DNA of 41,514 nucleotides from positions 1 to 41,514 of the forward strand of contig JASLQF010000015.1 in the NCBI GenBank assembly GCA_030744625.1, given 5' to 3'. The translations under genes and the position numbers were made by a program. Positions 18,736 through 28,114 of the stretch are shown one piece after another. Each line of letters starts with the position of its first letter. The first letter of the stretch is position 1. This DNA comes from Rhodospirillales bacterium (GTDB lineage Bacteria; Pseudomonadota; Alphaproteobacteria; Rhodospirillales; JASLQF01). The notes under the pieces were generated by a model. That model ran no database searches. It was not told where the DNA came from and saw only the letters and a list, made by a program, of their open reading frames with translations.

Positions 18736-21351
18736 ATGAACCTCATCCGACCCGGCGAAAAACAAGAGACGAGCCCGAAACCCTCCGACGACGTCTGGCT
18801 GCCGTCGTCTTGCAGCCTGTGTTATGGCACCTGCTCGATCTTGGCGCACCGCGTCGACGGCGTGGTGGTGAAGATCGAGGGCAATCCCGACAGCGCGGTC
18901 GGCAAGGGCCGGCTCTGTGGCAAGGGCGTCAGCGGGCTGATGAGCCACTACGACCCGCACCGACTCAAGAAGCCACTGCGGCGCACCAACCCCGACAAGG
19001 GGATCGGCATCGATCCCGGCTGGAAGGAGATTTCGTGGGACGAGGCGCTCGACGAGATCGCAGGCCATCTCAGGCGCATCCACGAAGACGATCCGCGCAA
19101 ACTCACAGTCCAGCGGACCACCACCGTGACCTCCGGCCGCTCGCCGTTCCAGTCCTTCGCCGCGGGTTTCGGCACCCCCAACATCTCGACCGCGGGGGGC
19201 GGGCTCCACTGCGGCAACGGCGCCCATCTGATCAGTGGCATCATGCACGCTTCGTGGTCGATCGTCCCTGACTTCGAGTATTGCAACTACGCAATCTATT
19301 TCGGCGCCTCCAAGGGCCACGGCGCCGGTCATGCCTCATGCTCGAACATGGGCAAGGCGGCGGATGCGCGGGCCGGCGGCATGAAGATGGTGGTGGTCGA
19401 TCCGATGTGCAATTTCGCCTCGGCCAAGGCGACCGAATGGGTGCCGCTGCGCGTCGGCACCGATGCGGCGCTGGCCCTTGCCATGTGCAACGTCATGGTC
19501 AACGAGCTCGGCGTCTATGACGCCCCCTACCTCAAGGCCAAGACAAACGCGCCCTACCTGATCGGGCCCGACGGGCTCTACGTCCGGGACGCCGAGACGG
19601 ACGCCCCCCTGGTGTGGGATAGCGCCGCCGGCCAGGCGCGGCCTTTCGGTGACGCGGATGCCGAGGACATGGCGCTGGAAGGATCGTTCGAGGTGCAAGG
19701 CGTCGCCTGTCGGCCTGCGTTCGAGATATTGCGCCAACACCTCGAGCAGTTCACGCCCGACTGGGCCGAGGAGATTTCTACCATCCCCGCCGCCGATGTC
19801 CGCCGGCTCGGCACGGAGTTCGCCACCGAGGCGCGCATTGGTTCGACCATCGTGATCGACGGCGTGACGCTGCCCTACCGGCCGGCGGCGGCGATCGCCT
19901 TCCGCGGCTCGCAGGGGCACATGAACTCGGTCTACAACCTCCTCGCCATCGATCTCTTGAATCAACTCGTCGGCTCGGCCGATATGGTGGGCGGCTGCCT
20001 CGGCTTCAACCCGGCCTGCCACGGCCATCCCGACACCGGGCGGCCCTACTACGTGCCCCACCCGGACAAGGACGGGCTGATGATCGCCGGCATGTGGATG
20101 GGCTACCTCTACCCGTACCCCATCCACGAGCCGGCGTTGCCCGAGAAGACCGGCCTGCAAGACCTGTTCGTCCTGGGCATGACTTCGCCGTTCCTCTCTT
20201 CGACCGATGCCGAAGAGCTTTGGCAAAAGTTCGACCTGCCCTACCGGCCGGCGATGTTGATCAATCACGGCTGCAACCTCATGATGAGCATCGCCAACAA
20301 GGAGACTGTCGCCGAGGCGCTCAAGAAATACGAATTCATTGTCTCGTTCGATCTGCTTTTGACCGAGACGTCGGACTTCGTGGACATCGTGCTGCCCGAC
20401 TGCGACTACCTGGAATCGGTCGATTCGCGATCCAATTTTCCGTTTATCTTCAGCCTGCCCGGCGGCATGGGCGAGTGGTGCTGGCCGATCCGCCAGCCCG
20501 TCGTCGAGCCCGACGGCGAGCAGCGCCGCTTCGCCGACGTGCTGGCCGACCTCGCCGAGCGCGCCGGCTTTGGACCCGACTACAACGCGGCGCTCAACGC
20601 CGGGCTCGACCTGCAGCCGCCGTACCGGCTGGCGCCCGACCGCAAGTACAGGTCCGAGGAGGTATGCGACGCCGAACTCAAGTCCAAATTCGGCGACGAA
20701 CGCGGCTACGAGTGGTTCAAGGAGCACGGCCTGATCAAGTGGCCCAAAAAGCCGCAAGAGGTCTACTGGCGCCACTTCGAGCCGGTGCGGGTGCCGATCT
20801 ACTGGGAGTGGATGCCGACGGTCCGCGACAAGATGAATGCCATCACCGAGCCCCGCGGCATCACCATGCCGGAGGAATACTACCGGCCGCTGCCCGATTG
20901 GCTGCCGTGCGCGTCACACACCTGCAAGACCGACGGCTTCGATCTCACCGCCTTCTACTATCGCGACTCCGTCCACACCAACAGCTACACGATGGAGAAC
21001 CCGTGGCTCGACGAGGCGGCGCGGTTGGATCCGTATTCCTACGCCATCGCCATCAATGCCAAGACCGGACGCGCCAAGGGACTTACCGACGGCCAGCCGA
21101 TCGCGCTCGAGACCGAGACCGGACGCCGGGTCACCGGCCGGGTACGCCTGACCGAGGCGATCCACCCCGAAGGTGTCGGCATCGCCGCGCTCTGCGGGCA
21201 CTGGAGCGATGGTATGCCGGTTGCCAAGGGCAAAGGTGTGTTCTTCAACGACCTGCTGGAACTCAACTGGGATCGCTGCAGCCCGGCCAATATCAACCTC
21301 GATCTGTGTGTCCGGGTCCGGGTGGGCCCGGCGGAGAAGACCTCTTCATGA
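18736..21351 (+). CDS. Mo-bisPGD oxidoreductase, catalytic subunit, no Tat signal
   Basis: This is a DMSO-reductase-superfamily enzyme of 871 residues. Near the N-terminus C26, C29, C33 and C61 form the [4Fe-4S] (FS0) motif. C159 in Gly-Gly-Gly-Leu-His-Cys-Gly is at the place where the Mo-ligating residue is expected, so a Cys-ligated Mo (or W) is inferred. A C-terminal pterin-binding domain follows (Ala-Ile-Asn-Ala-Lys-Thr-Gly-Arg-Ala near 775, and an Asn-Ile-Asn-Leu-Asp segment near the end). There is no twin-arginine leader: the protein begins Met-Asn-Leu-Ile-Arg-Pro-Gly, so it should stay in the cytoplasm. The ATG at 18736 has a GAAGGAG ribosome site. Relatives include polysulfide, thiosulfate, arsenate and sulfite (SoeA) enzymes; the substrate cannot be assigned from sequence alone. 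The stop overlaps the start of the ferredoxin gene (ATGA). Confidence 0.92.
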   Translation: MNLIRPGEKQETSPKPSDDVWLPSSCSLCYGTCSILAHRVDGVVVKIEGNPDSAVGKGRLCGKGVSGLMSHYDPHRLKKPLRRTNPDKGIGIDPGWKEISWDEALDEIAGHLRRIHEDDPRKLTVQRTTTVTSGRSPFQSFAAGFGTPNISTAGGGLHCGNGAHLISGIMHASWSIVPDFEYCNYAIYFGASKGHGAGHASCSNMGKAADARAGGMKMVVVDPMCNFASAKATEWVPLRVGTDAALALAMCNVMVNELGVYDAPYLKAKTNAPYLIGPDGLYVRDAETDAPLVWDSAAGQARPFGDADAEDMALEGSFEVQGVACRPAFEILRQHLEQFTPDWAEEISTIPAADVRRLGTEFATEARIGSTIVIDGVTLPYRPAAAIAFRGSQGHMNSVYNLLAIDLLNQLVGSADMVGGCLGFNPACHGHPDTGRPYYVPHPDKDGLMIAGMWMGYLYPYPIHEPALPEKTGLQDLFVLGMTSPFLSSTDAEELWQKFDLPYRPAMLINHGCNLMMSIANKETVAEALKKYEFIVSFDLLLTETSDFVDIVLPDCDYLESVDSRSNFPFIFSLPGGMGEWCWPIRQPVVEPDGEQRRFADVLADLAERAGFGPDYNAALNAGLDLQPPYRLAPDRKYRSEEVCDAELKSKFGDERGYEWFKEHGLIKWPKKPQEVYWRHFEPVRVPIYWEWMPTVRDKMNAITEPRGITMPEEYYRPLPDWLPCASHTCKTDGFDLTAFYYRDSVHTNSYTMENPWLDEAARLDPYSYAIAINAKTGRAKGLTDGQPIALETETGRRVTGRVRLTEAIHPEGVGIAALCGHWSDGMPVAKGKGVFFNDLLELNWDRCSPANINLDLCVRVRVGPAEKTSS

Positions 21352-21956
21352 GATGGGGAATGGTCATCGACCTCAAGCGCTGTATCGGCTGCTACGGATG
21401 TCAGCTGTCGTGCAAGGCCGAGCACGGTACGCCGCCGGGGGTCCTTTTCGCCCGCGTCCTCAAGCGCGAGGAGGGGCAGTACCCGACGGTGCGCCAAATC
21501 TTCCTGCCGGTGCTGTGTAATCACTGTGAGGATGCCCCCTGCATCGACGTCTGCCCGACCGGCGCAAGCTTCAGGTGGGAGGAGGACGGCATCGTCGACA
21601 TCGACCACGACAAATGCGTCGGCTGCCGCGCCTGCATGATGGGCTGCCCCTACAACAACCGCTATTTCAACGAGGAACGGCTCGACTACTTCCACGACGC
21701 CGGCGCGACGCCCTACGAGGAGGCGCGCACCATGCGCCACCAGGACGGTGTCGTCATGAAGTGCAACTTCTGCCGCGACCGGGTGCGCGCCGGAAAGGAA
21801 CCGGCCTGCGTCGCCAACTGCCCGACCGTGGCGCGATATTTCGGCGATCTCGACGATCCGACAAGCGAGGTCTCGCGCCTGATCAAGGAGCGCGACGGTT
21901 TCACTCTCCACCCCGAGGTCGGCACCGGCCCCGCGGTCTATTACCTGCCACAGTGA
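21348..21956 (+). CDS. four-cluster ferredoxin subunit of the molybdoenzyme
   Basis: The 202-residue protein is an electron-transfer subunit of the NrfC/DmsB/PsrB type. Cysteine groups are C12/C15/C18/C22, C57/C60/C65/C69, C90/C93/C96/C100, and a fourth set around Met-Lys-Cys-Asn-Phe-Cys (near 144) and Ala-Cys-Val-Ala-Asn-Cys-Pro (near 163), enough for four [4Fe-4S] clusters. It has no Tat leader, in agreement with the catalytic subunit. The ATG at 21348 overlaps the upstream stop codon by four bases, so translation is coupled; a second ATG four codons later is possible. It should carry electrons between the Mo site and the membrane subunit encoded next. Confidence 0.93.
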   Translation: MRWGMVIDLKRCIGCYGCQLSCKAEHGTPPGVLFARVLKREEGQYPTVRQIFLPVLCNHCEDAPCIDVCPTGASFRWEEDGIVDIDHDKCVGCRACMMGCPYNNRYFNEERLDYFHDAGATPYEEARTMRHQDGVVMKCNFCRDRVRAGKEPACVANCPTVARYFGDLDDPTSEVSRLIKERDGFTLHPEVGTGPAVYYLPQ

Positions 21957-21969
21957 GGAGGACGACGCC

Positions 21970-22881
21970 GTGGCCACCGCACGCTACGACCGGCTGATCG
22001 ACGATCTGCGAAGCGAATACCGCCCGCAGCGTGAGTGGGCCGAGGGGCGCGGCCTGTTCCTGGTGATCGGCCATTTCCTGGTCGGCGTTGCCGCCGGCAC
22101 CTGGTTGATGGGGCTGTTGTACGGCGTGATCGAGGCGCTGATCGTGGCCTTTGCCCTGGCCTGCCTCGGCGGGCTCGCCCATCTCGCCTTCCTGGGCCGG
22201 CCCGAGCGCGCCTGGAAGATGATGACACGGACCGCCTCGTCGTGGATCGCGCGCGGTTTCTGGGGTCTCAGCCTGTTCCTTGCCGGCGGGTTTCTTTGCC
22301 TGGTCCCGGAGCTGTGGACCGGGGCACCCTGGTCGGCGAATTCGGCGCTCTCTATGGCGGGCTATGGGCTGGCCTTCGCCGGAATGGTGGTGCTGATCGT
22401 CTACATGGGTTTCGTTTACACGTCGTCGAAAGCCATTCCGTTTTGGAACTCGCCGCTGCATCCTGTGCTCTATATCGCTTATGCCTGCCGTGGCGGCACC
22501 GCCGCGCTGATCATCGTCATGACCGCCAGCAGCCGGCCGATCGAGACGGGCTCGGCGCTGCTCGAGGTATGGATGGCCATTACCGCCGTGGTCGCGGTGC
22601 TGTGGCTGCTTGAGCTGCAGAGCGCCGCCACCGGCGGCAACACGGCGGCGCGGCGCTCGGTGCGCGAGCTTCTGGCCGGACGCGTCGCCCTCTACTTCTA
22701 CGGCGGCATCCTGGTGATCGGTCTCGCCGTGCCGGCGGTCCTGGTGGCCGGCATCGCCGCGCCGCTGTCCCAGGCAACCCTCGCCGCCATCGGCCTCGCC
22801 TCGGTTGTTGGCGACTTCTTCATGAAGTATTCTTCGATCCGAGCCGGCATCTATCTACCGCTACGAACGCATCATGAGTGA
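21970..22881 (+). CDS. NrfD/DmsC-like quinone-linked membrane anchor
   Basis: The 303-residue product is hydrophobic with about eight membrane helices. After a charged cytosolic N-terminus (Arg-Tyr-Asp-Arg-Leu-Ile-Asp-Asp-Leu) the first helix begins near residue 28. The His-Leu-Ala-Phe-Leu-Gly-Arg-Pro-Glu-Arg-Ala-Trp segment near 74 and the Asn-Ser-Pro-Leu-His-Pro-Val-Leu-Tyr segment near 158 are typical of NrfD/DmsC-type anchors, which exchange electrons with the quinone pool without heme. Start is GTG at 21970 behind AGGAGG. It is the last gene of the module. With both soluble subunits lacking Tat signals, the complex most likely faces the cytoplasm, as in SoeABC-type sulfite dehydrogenases. 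Confidence 0.9.
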   Translation: MATARYDRLIDDLRSEYRPQREWAEGRGLFLVIGHFLVGVAAGTWLMGLLYGVIEALIVAFALACLGGLAHLAFLGRPERAWKMMTRTASSWIARGFWGLSLFLAGGFLCLVPELWTGAPWSANSALSMAGYGLAFAGMVVLIVYMGFVYTSSKAIPFWNSPLHPVLYIAYACRGGTAALIIVMTASSRPIETGSALLEVWMAITAVVAVLWLLELQSAATGGNTAARRSVRELLAGRVALYFYGGILVIGLAVPAVLVAGIAAPLSQATLAAIGLASVVGDFFMKYSSIRAGIYLPLRTHHE

Positions 22882-22976
22882 TCGTCCGTAGGGGTGGTAT
22901 TATGTCGTAATTTATGACGTCCTAAATTGCCGGGGGCTTCACGGCCCCAATGTTCCGTTACGCTATCTCCGGCGGC

Positions 22977-23052
22977 GGGCGGTTAGCTCAGTTGGTAGAG
23001 CGCCAGTTTTACATACTGGAAGTCGGCGGTTCGATCCCGTCACCGCCCACCA
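22977..23052 (+). tRNA. tRNA-Val (anticodon UAC)
   Basis: A 76-base gene with acceptor arms GGGCGGT (22977-22983) and ACCGCCC (23042-23048), discriminator A and an encoded CCA. The anticodon arm is CCAGT-TTTACAT-ACTGG, anticodon TAC. Fewer than 100 bases separate it from the molybdoenzyme operon; that gap holds an imperfect repeat (TTATGTCGT at 22900-22908, TTATGACGT at 22912-22920) but no clear promoter. Confidence 0.98.
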
Positions 23053-23142
23053 CTCCATCCGCCGTGGCCGACGCGACTTGACACCCGATGGGGGGTGGCT
23101 TACATGAATCTAACCCGGAAGGCGCGGAGTCTCTTGGGGTTC

Positions 23143-23220
23143 GGGGGTGTAGCTCAGTTGGTTTAGAGTGCCGGCCTGTCACGCCGGAGGTCGCGGGTTC
23201 AAGTCCCGTCACTCCCGCCA
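23143..23220 (+). tRNA. tRNA-Asp (anticodon GUC)
   Basis: A 78-base gene with acceptor arms GGGGGTG (23143-23149) and CACTCCC (23210-23216, one G-U pair), discriminator G and an encoded CCA. The anticodon arm is CCGGC-CTGTCAC-GCCGG, anticodon GTC. It is 90 bases after tRNA-Val and probably co-transcribed. The 187 bases between it and nuoA must hold the nuo promoter, but I see no convincing match. Confidence 0.98.
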
Positions 23221-23407
23221 TTTCTCCATCCGCGCCGTCTTCTCCGCCATGCTCGCCACTGGGCGCGCCAAGACTGGACGATTTACGGAATAGGAGGCGT
23301 AATAAAGGCCCGAGCCGCAAAGTCTTCCATCGAGCCGGCATTGCGGCGGCGCTCAAAGGGCTCGCTCTTTCCCGAAAAGCTGAATTCCGTCTAAAAGGTA
23401 TGCCGAC

Positions 23408-23773
23408 ATGGAAGCGCTGGTTCTCGAATATCTTCCGATTTTTATTTTCCTGGCCATCGCTGCCGTCATCGGCGTCGTTCCCATCGCCGCCTCCTATATC
23501 ATCGTGCCCCAGCGGCCCGATGCCGCCAAGACGTCGGCCTACGAATGCGGCTTCGATGCGTTCGAGGACGCCAGGCAAAAATTCGACGTCCGATTTTACC
23601 TTGTGGCCATCCTGTTCATCATCTTCGACCTGGAAGTTGCCTTCCTCTTCCCGTGGGCCATAACCCTTGGAAAAATAGGTGTTTTCGGCTTCTGGTCGAT
23701 GATGATTTTCTTGGCAATCCTGACCATTGGCTTTATTTATGAATGGAAGAAGGGAGCTCTGGAATGGGAGTAG
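23408..23773 (+). CDS. nuoA: complex I subunit NuoA (ND3)
   Basis: The 121-residue protein has three membrane helices. It carries the family's Tyr-Glu-Cys-Gly-Phe-Asp-Ala-Phe loop near residue 45 and the [11 protein letters not shown] helix near 73. It sits at the junction between the membrane and peripheral arms next to the quinone channel. It is the first gene of the 14-gene nuo operon, preceded by an AAAGG ribosome site, and its end overlaps nuoB by 10 bases. Confidence 0.98.
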   Translation: MEALVLEYLPIFIFLAIAAVIGVVPIAASYIIVPQRPDAAKTSAYECGFDAFEDARQKFDVRFYLVAILFIIFDLEVAFLFPWAITLGKIGVFGFWSMMIFLAILTIGFIYEWKKGALEWE

Positions 23774-24318
23774 CCGCCAAGCCCGCTTCCCAGACCCCGG
23801 AGCCGCTGGGACCGGGTCCTGAACAGGACGCCCTGCTCGGCCAAGTCGCCGGTGAGCTGGCCGACAAGGGCTTTATCCTGGCCCAGACGGACAAGCTGGT
23901 GAATTGGGCGCGCACCGGTTCCCTGTGGCCGATGACCTTCGGTCTCGCGTGCTGCGCCGTGGAGATGATGCACTCGGCCTGCAGCCGTTACGATTTCGAC
24001 CGCTTCGGCGTCGTCTTCAGGGGGTCTCCGCGCCAGTCCGACGTCATTCTCGTCGCCGGGACGCTGACCAACAAGATGGCGCCGGCTTTCCGTAAGGTTT
24101 ACGACCAGATGGCCGAGCCGCGTTACGTGATCTCCATGGGTTCGTGCGCCAATGGCGGCGGCTATTACCATTATTCCTACTCCGTCGTGCGCGGTTGCGA
24201 CCGCGTGGTCCCCGTCGACATATACGTCCCCGGTTGTCCGCCGACCGCTGAAGCCCTGCTCTACGGCGTCCTCCAGCTTCAGAAGAAGATCAGGAGGACG
24301 GGAACCCTGTGGCGCTGA
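23764..24318 (+). CDS. nuoB: complex I subunit NuoB (PSST, cluster N2)
   Basis: The 184-residue protein binds the terminal [4Fe-4S] cluster N2, which reduces ubiquinone. The ligands are the tandem C63-C64 (Gly-Leu-Ala-Cys-Cys-Ala-Val-Glu), C128 (Met-Gly-Ser-Cys-Ala) and C158 (Val-Pro-Gly-Cys-Pro-Pro). The ATG at 23764 is chosen over the in-frame ATG at 23743 because AAGGGAG lies just upstream and overlap with nuoA stays short. The N-terminal 30 residues are a Pro/Gly-rich extension usual in alphaproteobacteria. Confidence 0.97.
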   Translation: MGVAAKPASQTPEPLGPGPEQDALLGQVAGELADKGFILAQTDKLVNWARTGSLWPMTFGLACCAVEMMHSACSRYDFDRFGVVFRGSPRQSDVILVAGTLTNKMAPAFRKVYDQMAEPRYVISMGSCANGGGYYHYSYSVVRGCDRVVPVDIYVPGCPPTAEALLYGVLQLQKKIRRTGTLWR

Positions 24319-24357
24319 GAGCACCTCTCGCGGAGCGCATGCGGTCATCGAGGTAAA

Positions 24358-24969
24358 ATGGATCTGGCCTTAAAAGACCTGGGCGAAAACATCGCCGCCG
24401 TATTGCATCATGAGGTGCTGGCCAGCGAGATCGTCCATGACGAGCTGATCATCACGTCGCGCCCCGACGCCATCGTCAAGGTGTTGACCTATCTGCGCGA
24501 CGACGTGAACTGCCAGTTCAAGCAGCTGATGGACGTGTGCGGTGCGGATTACCCCGAACGTGAGCCCCGCTTCGAGGTCGTGTACAACCTGCTCAGCCTC
24601 AACCACAACAACCGCGTCCGCGTCAAAGTGCAAACCGACGATTCGACCCCGGTACCCTCGGTGAGCGATGTATTCAGTTCGGCCGGCTGGTGGGAGCGCG
24701 AAGCCTGGGACCTCTTCGGCATCTATTTCGCCGATCATGCCGACCTGCGCCGCATCATGACCGACTACGGCTTTGACGGACACCCGCTGCGCAAGGACTT
24801 CCCGCTCACCGGATTCGTCGAGGTGCGCTATGACGACGAGCAAAAGCGTGTCGTCTACGAGCCCGTCAAGCTGACCCAGGAATACCGAAGCTTCGATTTT
24901 CTGAGCCCCTGGGAGGGGGTGCGGGAGGTGCTGCCCGGCGACGAGAAGGCAGAGGGGGGCGAGGGCTGA
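24358..24969 (+). CDS. nuoC: complex I subunit NuoC (30 kDa)
   Basis: The 203-residue protein is a peripheral-arm structural subunit. The family signature [11 protein letters not shown] near 113 and the [10 protein letters not shown] block are present, followed by Pro-Leu-Arg-Lys-Asp-Phe-Pro-Leu. It is separate from NuoD, not fused as in E. coli, which is the alphaproteobacterial and mitochondrial arrangement. GAGG lies only four bases before the ATG. It is 39 bases after nuoB and shares one base with the nuoD start (TGATG). Confidence 0.97.
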   Translation: MDLALKDLGENIAAVLHHEVLASEIVHDELIITSRPDAIVKVLTYLRDDVNCQFKQLMDVCGADYPEREPRFEVVYNLLSLNHNNRVRVKVQTDDSTPVPSVSDVFSSAGWWEREAWDLFGIYFADHADLRRIMTDYGFDGHPLRKDFPLTGFVEVRYDDEQKRVVYEPVKLTQEYRSFDFLSPWEGVREVLPGDEKAEGGEG

Positions 24970-26147
24970 TGCCCGACACCCAAATCAAGAACCTGACCAT
25001 GAACTTCGGGCCGCAGCACCCGGCGGCGCACGGTGTTCTTCGCCTGGTGCTGGAGATGGACGGCGAGGTGGTGGAGCGCGCCGATCCTCATATAGGTCTG
25101 TTGCACCGGGGCACCGAGAAGCTGATCGAGTACAAGAGCTATTTGCAGGCCCTGCCGTACTTCGACCGCCTCGATTACGTGGCGCCCCAGAACCAGGAAC
25201 ACGCCCTCGCGCTGGCCACGGAGAAGCTCCTGGGCATCGAGGCGCCGCCGCGCGCCCAGTACATCCGCGTCCTTTACGCCGAGATCGGCCGCCTGCTCAA
25301 CCACATCTTCAATATCTGTGCCTTCGCCATGGACGTGGGCGCCATGACGCCAATGCTGTGGGGCTTCGAGGAGCGCGAAATCCTCATGGGGTTTTGCGAA
25401 CGGGTGAGCGGCGCGCGTATGCACATGGCTTATTTCCGGCCTGGCGGCGTCGCCTTCGACATGCCCTCCGGGCTTTCCGAGGACATCATGGCGTGGTGCG
25501 AGCGTTTTCCCCAGGTCATCGACGATTGCGAAAGTCTGTTGACCGAAAACCGCATCTTCAAGCAGCGTACGGTGGACATCGGCCCGATCACCGCCGAGCA
25601 GGCCATGGACTGGGGCTTCAGCGGGCCCAACCTGCGCGCCGCCGGCGTGCCCTGGGATATCCGCAAGGCGCAACCCTACGACGTTTACGACGCCATGGAT
25701 TTCGATATCCCCATCGGCAAGCACGGGGACTGCTACGACCGCTATCTGGTGCGCATCCTCGAGATGCGCGAGAGCCTGAAGATCGCCATACAGTGCCTGA
25801 AGGAGATGCCGGACGGCCCGGTGAAGACGCAGGACCATAAGATCTCGCCGCCGCGGCGCAGCGACATGAAGCGCTCCATGGAAGCCCTGATCCACCATTT
25901 CAAGTTGTTCACCGAGGGCTACCACGTACCTGCCGGCGAGACCTACACGGTGGTCGAGGCGCCGAAGGGGGAATTCGGTGTCTATCTCGTCTCGGACGGC
26001 ACCAACAAACCCTACCGCTGCAAGATACGGTCGCCCGGATTCGCCCACCTGCAAGCACTGGATTTCCTCTCCAGGGGCCATATGCTGGCGGACGTGGTCG
26101 CCAATATCGGTTCCCTGGATATCGTCTTCGGAGAGATCGACCGATGA
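24969..26147 (+). CDS. nuoD: complex I subunit NuoD (49 kDa)
   Basis: The 392-residue subunit forms the quinone-binding cavity with NuoB. It opens with [12 protein letters not shown], with the quinone-contacting His residues, then [11 protein letters not shown]. A Tyr within the Ala-Gln-Tyr-Ile-Arg-Val-Leu-Tyr stretch near 99 matches the conserved region. The C-terminus ends in Asp-Ile-Val-Phe-Gly-Glu-Ile-Asp-Arg, as is normal. Length is standard for the unfused form. It overlaps nuoE by four bases. Confidence 0.98.
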   Translation: MPDTQIKNLTMNFGPQHPAAHGVLRLVLEMDGEVVERADPHIGLLHRGTEKLIEYKSYLQALPYFDRLDYVAPQNQEHALALATEKLLGIEAPPRAQYIRVLYAEIGRLLNHIFNICAFAMDVGAMTPMLWGFEEREILMGFCERVSGARMHMAYFRPGGVAFDMPSGLSEDIMAWCERFPQVIDDCESLLTENRIFKQRTVDIGPITAEQAMDWGFSGPNLRAAGVPWDIRKAQPYDVYDAMDFDIPIGKHGDCYDRYLVRILEMRESLKIAIQCLKEMPDGPVKTQDHKISPPRRSDMKRSMEALIHHFKLFTEGYHVPAGETYTVVEAPKGEFGVYLVSDGTNKPYRCKIRSPGFAHLQALDFLSRGHMLADVVANIGSLDIVFGEIDR

Positions 26148-26815
26148 CCGACACGCGCGGCGATGCCGCCCAGCAAACCGACGACTTCGCCTTTACCGCG
26201 GCAAATCTCGCCAAGGCCAAGGCCATCATCGCGCGCTATCCGAAAGGGCGCCAGGCGAGCGCCGTCATGCCGCTGCTCGATCTCGGACAGCGCCAGAACG
26301 GCGGCTGGTTACCGCCCGCCGCCGTCGAATGCGTAGCCGAAATGCTGGACATGCCGTTCATACGGGTATGGGAGGTCGCCAGCTTCTATACCATGTACAA
26401 CCGGGCGCCGGTCGGCAGGAACCACGTCCAGGTATGTACGAATATCTCGTGCTGGCTGCGCGGCTCGGACGACGTTCTCGACGCCTGCCGTAACACGCTC
26501 GACGTCGAAGTCGGCAAGACCACGGACGACGGCCTGTTCACCCTTTCCGAGGTGGAGTGCCTGGGCGCCTGCGTCAATGCCCCGATGATAATGATCAACG
26601 ACGATTTTTACGAGGATCTGGACGCCGGCAGCACCCAGGCCATCCTGAACGCCCTGAAGGAGGGCGGCACGCCGACCCCCGGCCCGCAAAACGGCCGTCG
26701 CGGGTGCGAGTCGGCGGCCGGTCCAACCACCCTGAGCGAGGTGCCGGAGTTCAAACCCAAGAAACCGGCAAAGAAAAGGCGCCCGGCCAAGGGCAAGCCA
26801 TCGGGAGGCACCTGA
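26144..26815 (+). CDS. nuoE: complex I subunit NuoE (24 kDa, cluster N1a)
   Basis: The 223-residue protein has a helical N-terminal part and a thioredoxin-like domain that binds [2Fe-2S] cluster N1a through C98, C103, C139 and C143. The last 50 or so residues go beyond the fold: a Pro/Gly-rich linker and a basic Lys/Arg/Pro tail (Lys-Pro-Ala-Lys-Lys-Arg-Arg-Pro). Such tails occur in other alphaproteobacterial NuoE proteins, and their role is unknown to me. Part of the NADH dehydrogenase module with NuoF and NuoG. Its stop overlaps the nuoF start (TGATG). Confidence 0.97.
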   Translation: MTDTRGDAAQQTDDFAFTAANLAKAKAIIARYPKGRQASAVMPLLDLGQRQNGGWLPPAAVECVAEMLDMPFIRVWEVASFYTMYNRAPVGRNHVQVCTNISCWLRGSDDVLDACRNTLDVEVGKTTDDGLFTLSEVECLGACVNAPMIMINDDFYEDLDAGSTQAILNALKEGGTPTPGPQNGRRGCESAAGPTTLSEVPEFKPKKPAKKRRPAKGKPSGGT

Positions 26816-28104
26816 TGCTGCGCGACGAAGACCGGATATTCACCAACCTTTACGGGTTCAAGGACAGCGGGCTGGAAGGGGCGCGGTCACTGGGCGATTG
26901 GGACGACACCAAGGGACTGCTCGCTCGCGGGCGCGAGGGCATCGTCGAGGAAATGAAGGAATCCGGGCTGCGCGGCCGCGGCGGCGCCGGCTTCGGGTGC
27001 GGCATGAAATGGTCGTTCATGCCCAAGGAAGCCAGCGGCCGGCCTCATTATCTGGTGGTCAACGCGGACGAGGGCGAGCCCGGAACCTGCAAGGACCGCG
27101 AAATCCTCCGCAACGAACCCCACAAGCTGGTCGAGGGCTGCCTGGTGGCCGGCTTCGCCATGGGCGCCAACACGGCGTACATCTACGTGCGCGGCGAGTT
27201 CCTGCGCGAGGCCGAGGCCCTGCAGCGCGCCATCGACGAGGCCAACGAGGCTGGGCTCATCGGCAAGGATGCCTGTGGCTCGGGCTGGGATTTCGATGTC
27301 CACCTGCATCTCGGTCAGGGGGCCTATATCTGCGGCGAGGAAACCGCCCTCATCGAGAGCCTGGAAGGCAAGAAGGGCCAGCCCCGCCTGAAGCCGCCGT
27401 TCCCCGCCAATGTCGGGCTTTACGGATGTCCGACCACGGTCAACAACGTAGAGACCATCGCCGTGGCGCCGACCATCCTGCGGCGCGGTGGTGATTGGTT
27501 CGCGGGTCTGGGCCGCCCCAACAACACCGGCACCAAGATCTTTTGCATCTCCGGCCACGTCGAGAATCCGTGCACGGTGGAAGAGGAGATGGGCATATCG
27601 CTGCGCGAACTCATCGATAAACACGCCGGCGGCGTGCGCGGCGGCTGGGGCAATCTGCAGGCCGTGATCCCTGGCGGCTCCTCGGTACCGGTGGTGCCGA
27701 AATCGGTCTGCGATACCCTTTGCCTCGACTTCGATTCATGCTCCGAGGCCAAGACCGGCCTGGGCACGGGCGCCGTCATCGTCATGGACAAATCGGTGGA
27801 CGTGCTCAGGGCGATTGCCCGGCTGTCGCGCTTTTACATGCACGAAAGCTGCGGCCAGTGCACGCCGTGCCGCGAGGGAACGGGTTGGCTGTGGCGCATG
27901 ATGGAACGGGTGTGCGAGGGCAACGCCACCCTCGACGAACTCGACGTCCTGGAAGAAGTCACCTACCAGATCGAGGGGCATACCATCTGCGCGCTGGGCG
28001 ACGCGGCGGCATGGCCGGTGCAGGGCCTGTTTCGCCACTTCCGCCCGCAGATGGAAGAACGTATCGCCGCCCAACAGGCGGCGACGGCGACGGAAGCGGC
28101 CTGA
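26815..28104 (+). CDS. nuoF: complex I subunit NuoF (51 kDa, FMN and NADH site)
   Basis: The 429-residue protein oxidises NADH with FMN and passes electrons to cluster N3. The Gly-Arg-Gly-Gly-Ala-Gly-Phe nucleotide-binding loop is at 54-60 and Asn-Ala-Asp-Glu-Gly-Glu-Pro-Gly at about 84-91. N3 is bound by C346, C349, C352 and C392. After the glycine loop this protein has Gly-Cys-Gly-Met-Lys-Trp where Pro-Thr-Gly-x-Lys-Trp is the common text, a small variation. The ATG at 26815 is set by the overlap with nuoE. nuoG follows after 10 bases. Confidence 0.98.
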   Translation: MLRDEDRIFTNLYGFKDSGLEGARSLGDWDDTKGLLARGREGIVEEMKESGLRGRGGAGFGCGMKWSFMPKEASGRPHYLVVNADEGEPGTCKDREILRNEPHKLVEGCLVAGFAMGANTAYIYVRGEFLREAEALQRAIDEANEAGLIGKDACGSGWDFDVHLHLGQGAYICGEETALIESLEGKKGQPRLKPPFPANVGLYGCPTTVNNVETIAVAPTILRRGGDWFAGLGRPNNTGTKIFCISGHVENPCTVEEEMGISLRELIDKHAGGVRGGWGNLQAVIPGGSSVPVVPKSVCDTLCLDFDSCSEAKTGLGTGAVIVMDKSVDVLRAIARLSRFYMHESCGQCTPCREGTGWLWRMMERVCEGNATLDELDVLEEVTYQIEGHTICALGDAAAWPVQGLFRHFRPQMEERIAAQQAATATEAA

Positions 28105-28114
28105 GGAACCCGGG

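Noticed and set aside
18736-21351. Selenocysteine enzyme (formate dehydrogenase type)
   Set aside because: No in-frame TGA near the active site; the residue at the expected position is Cys159.
22933-22949. GGGGC...GCCCC hairpin as terminator of the molybdoenzyme operon
   Set aside because: Only five base pairs and no T-run after it.
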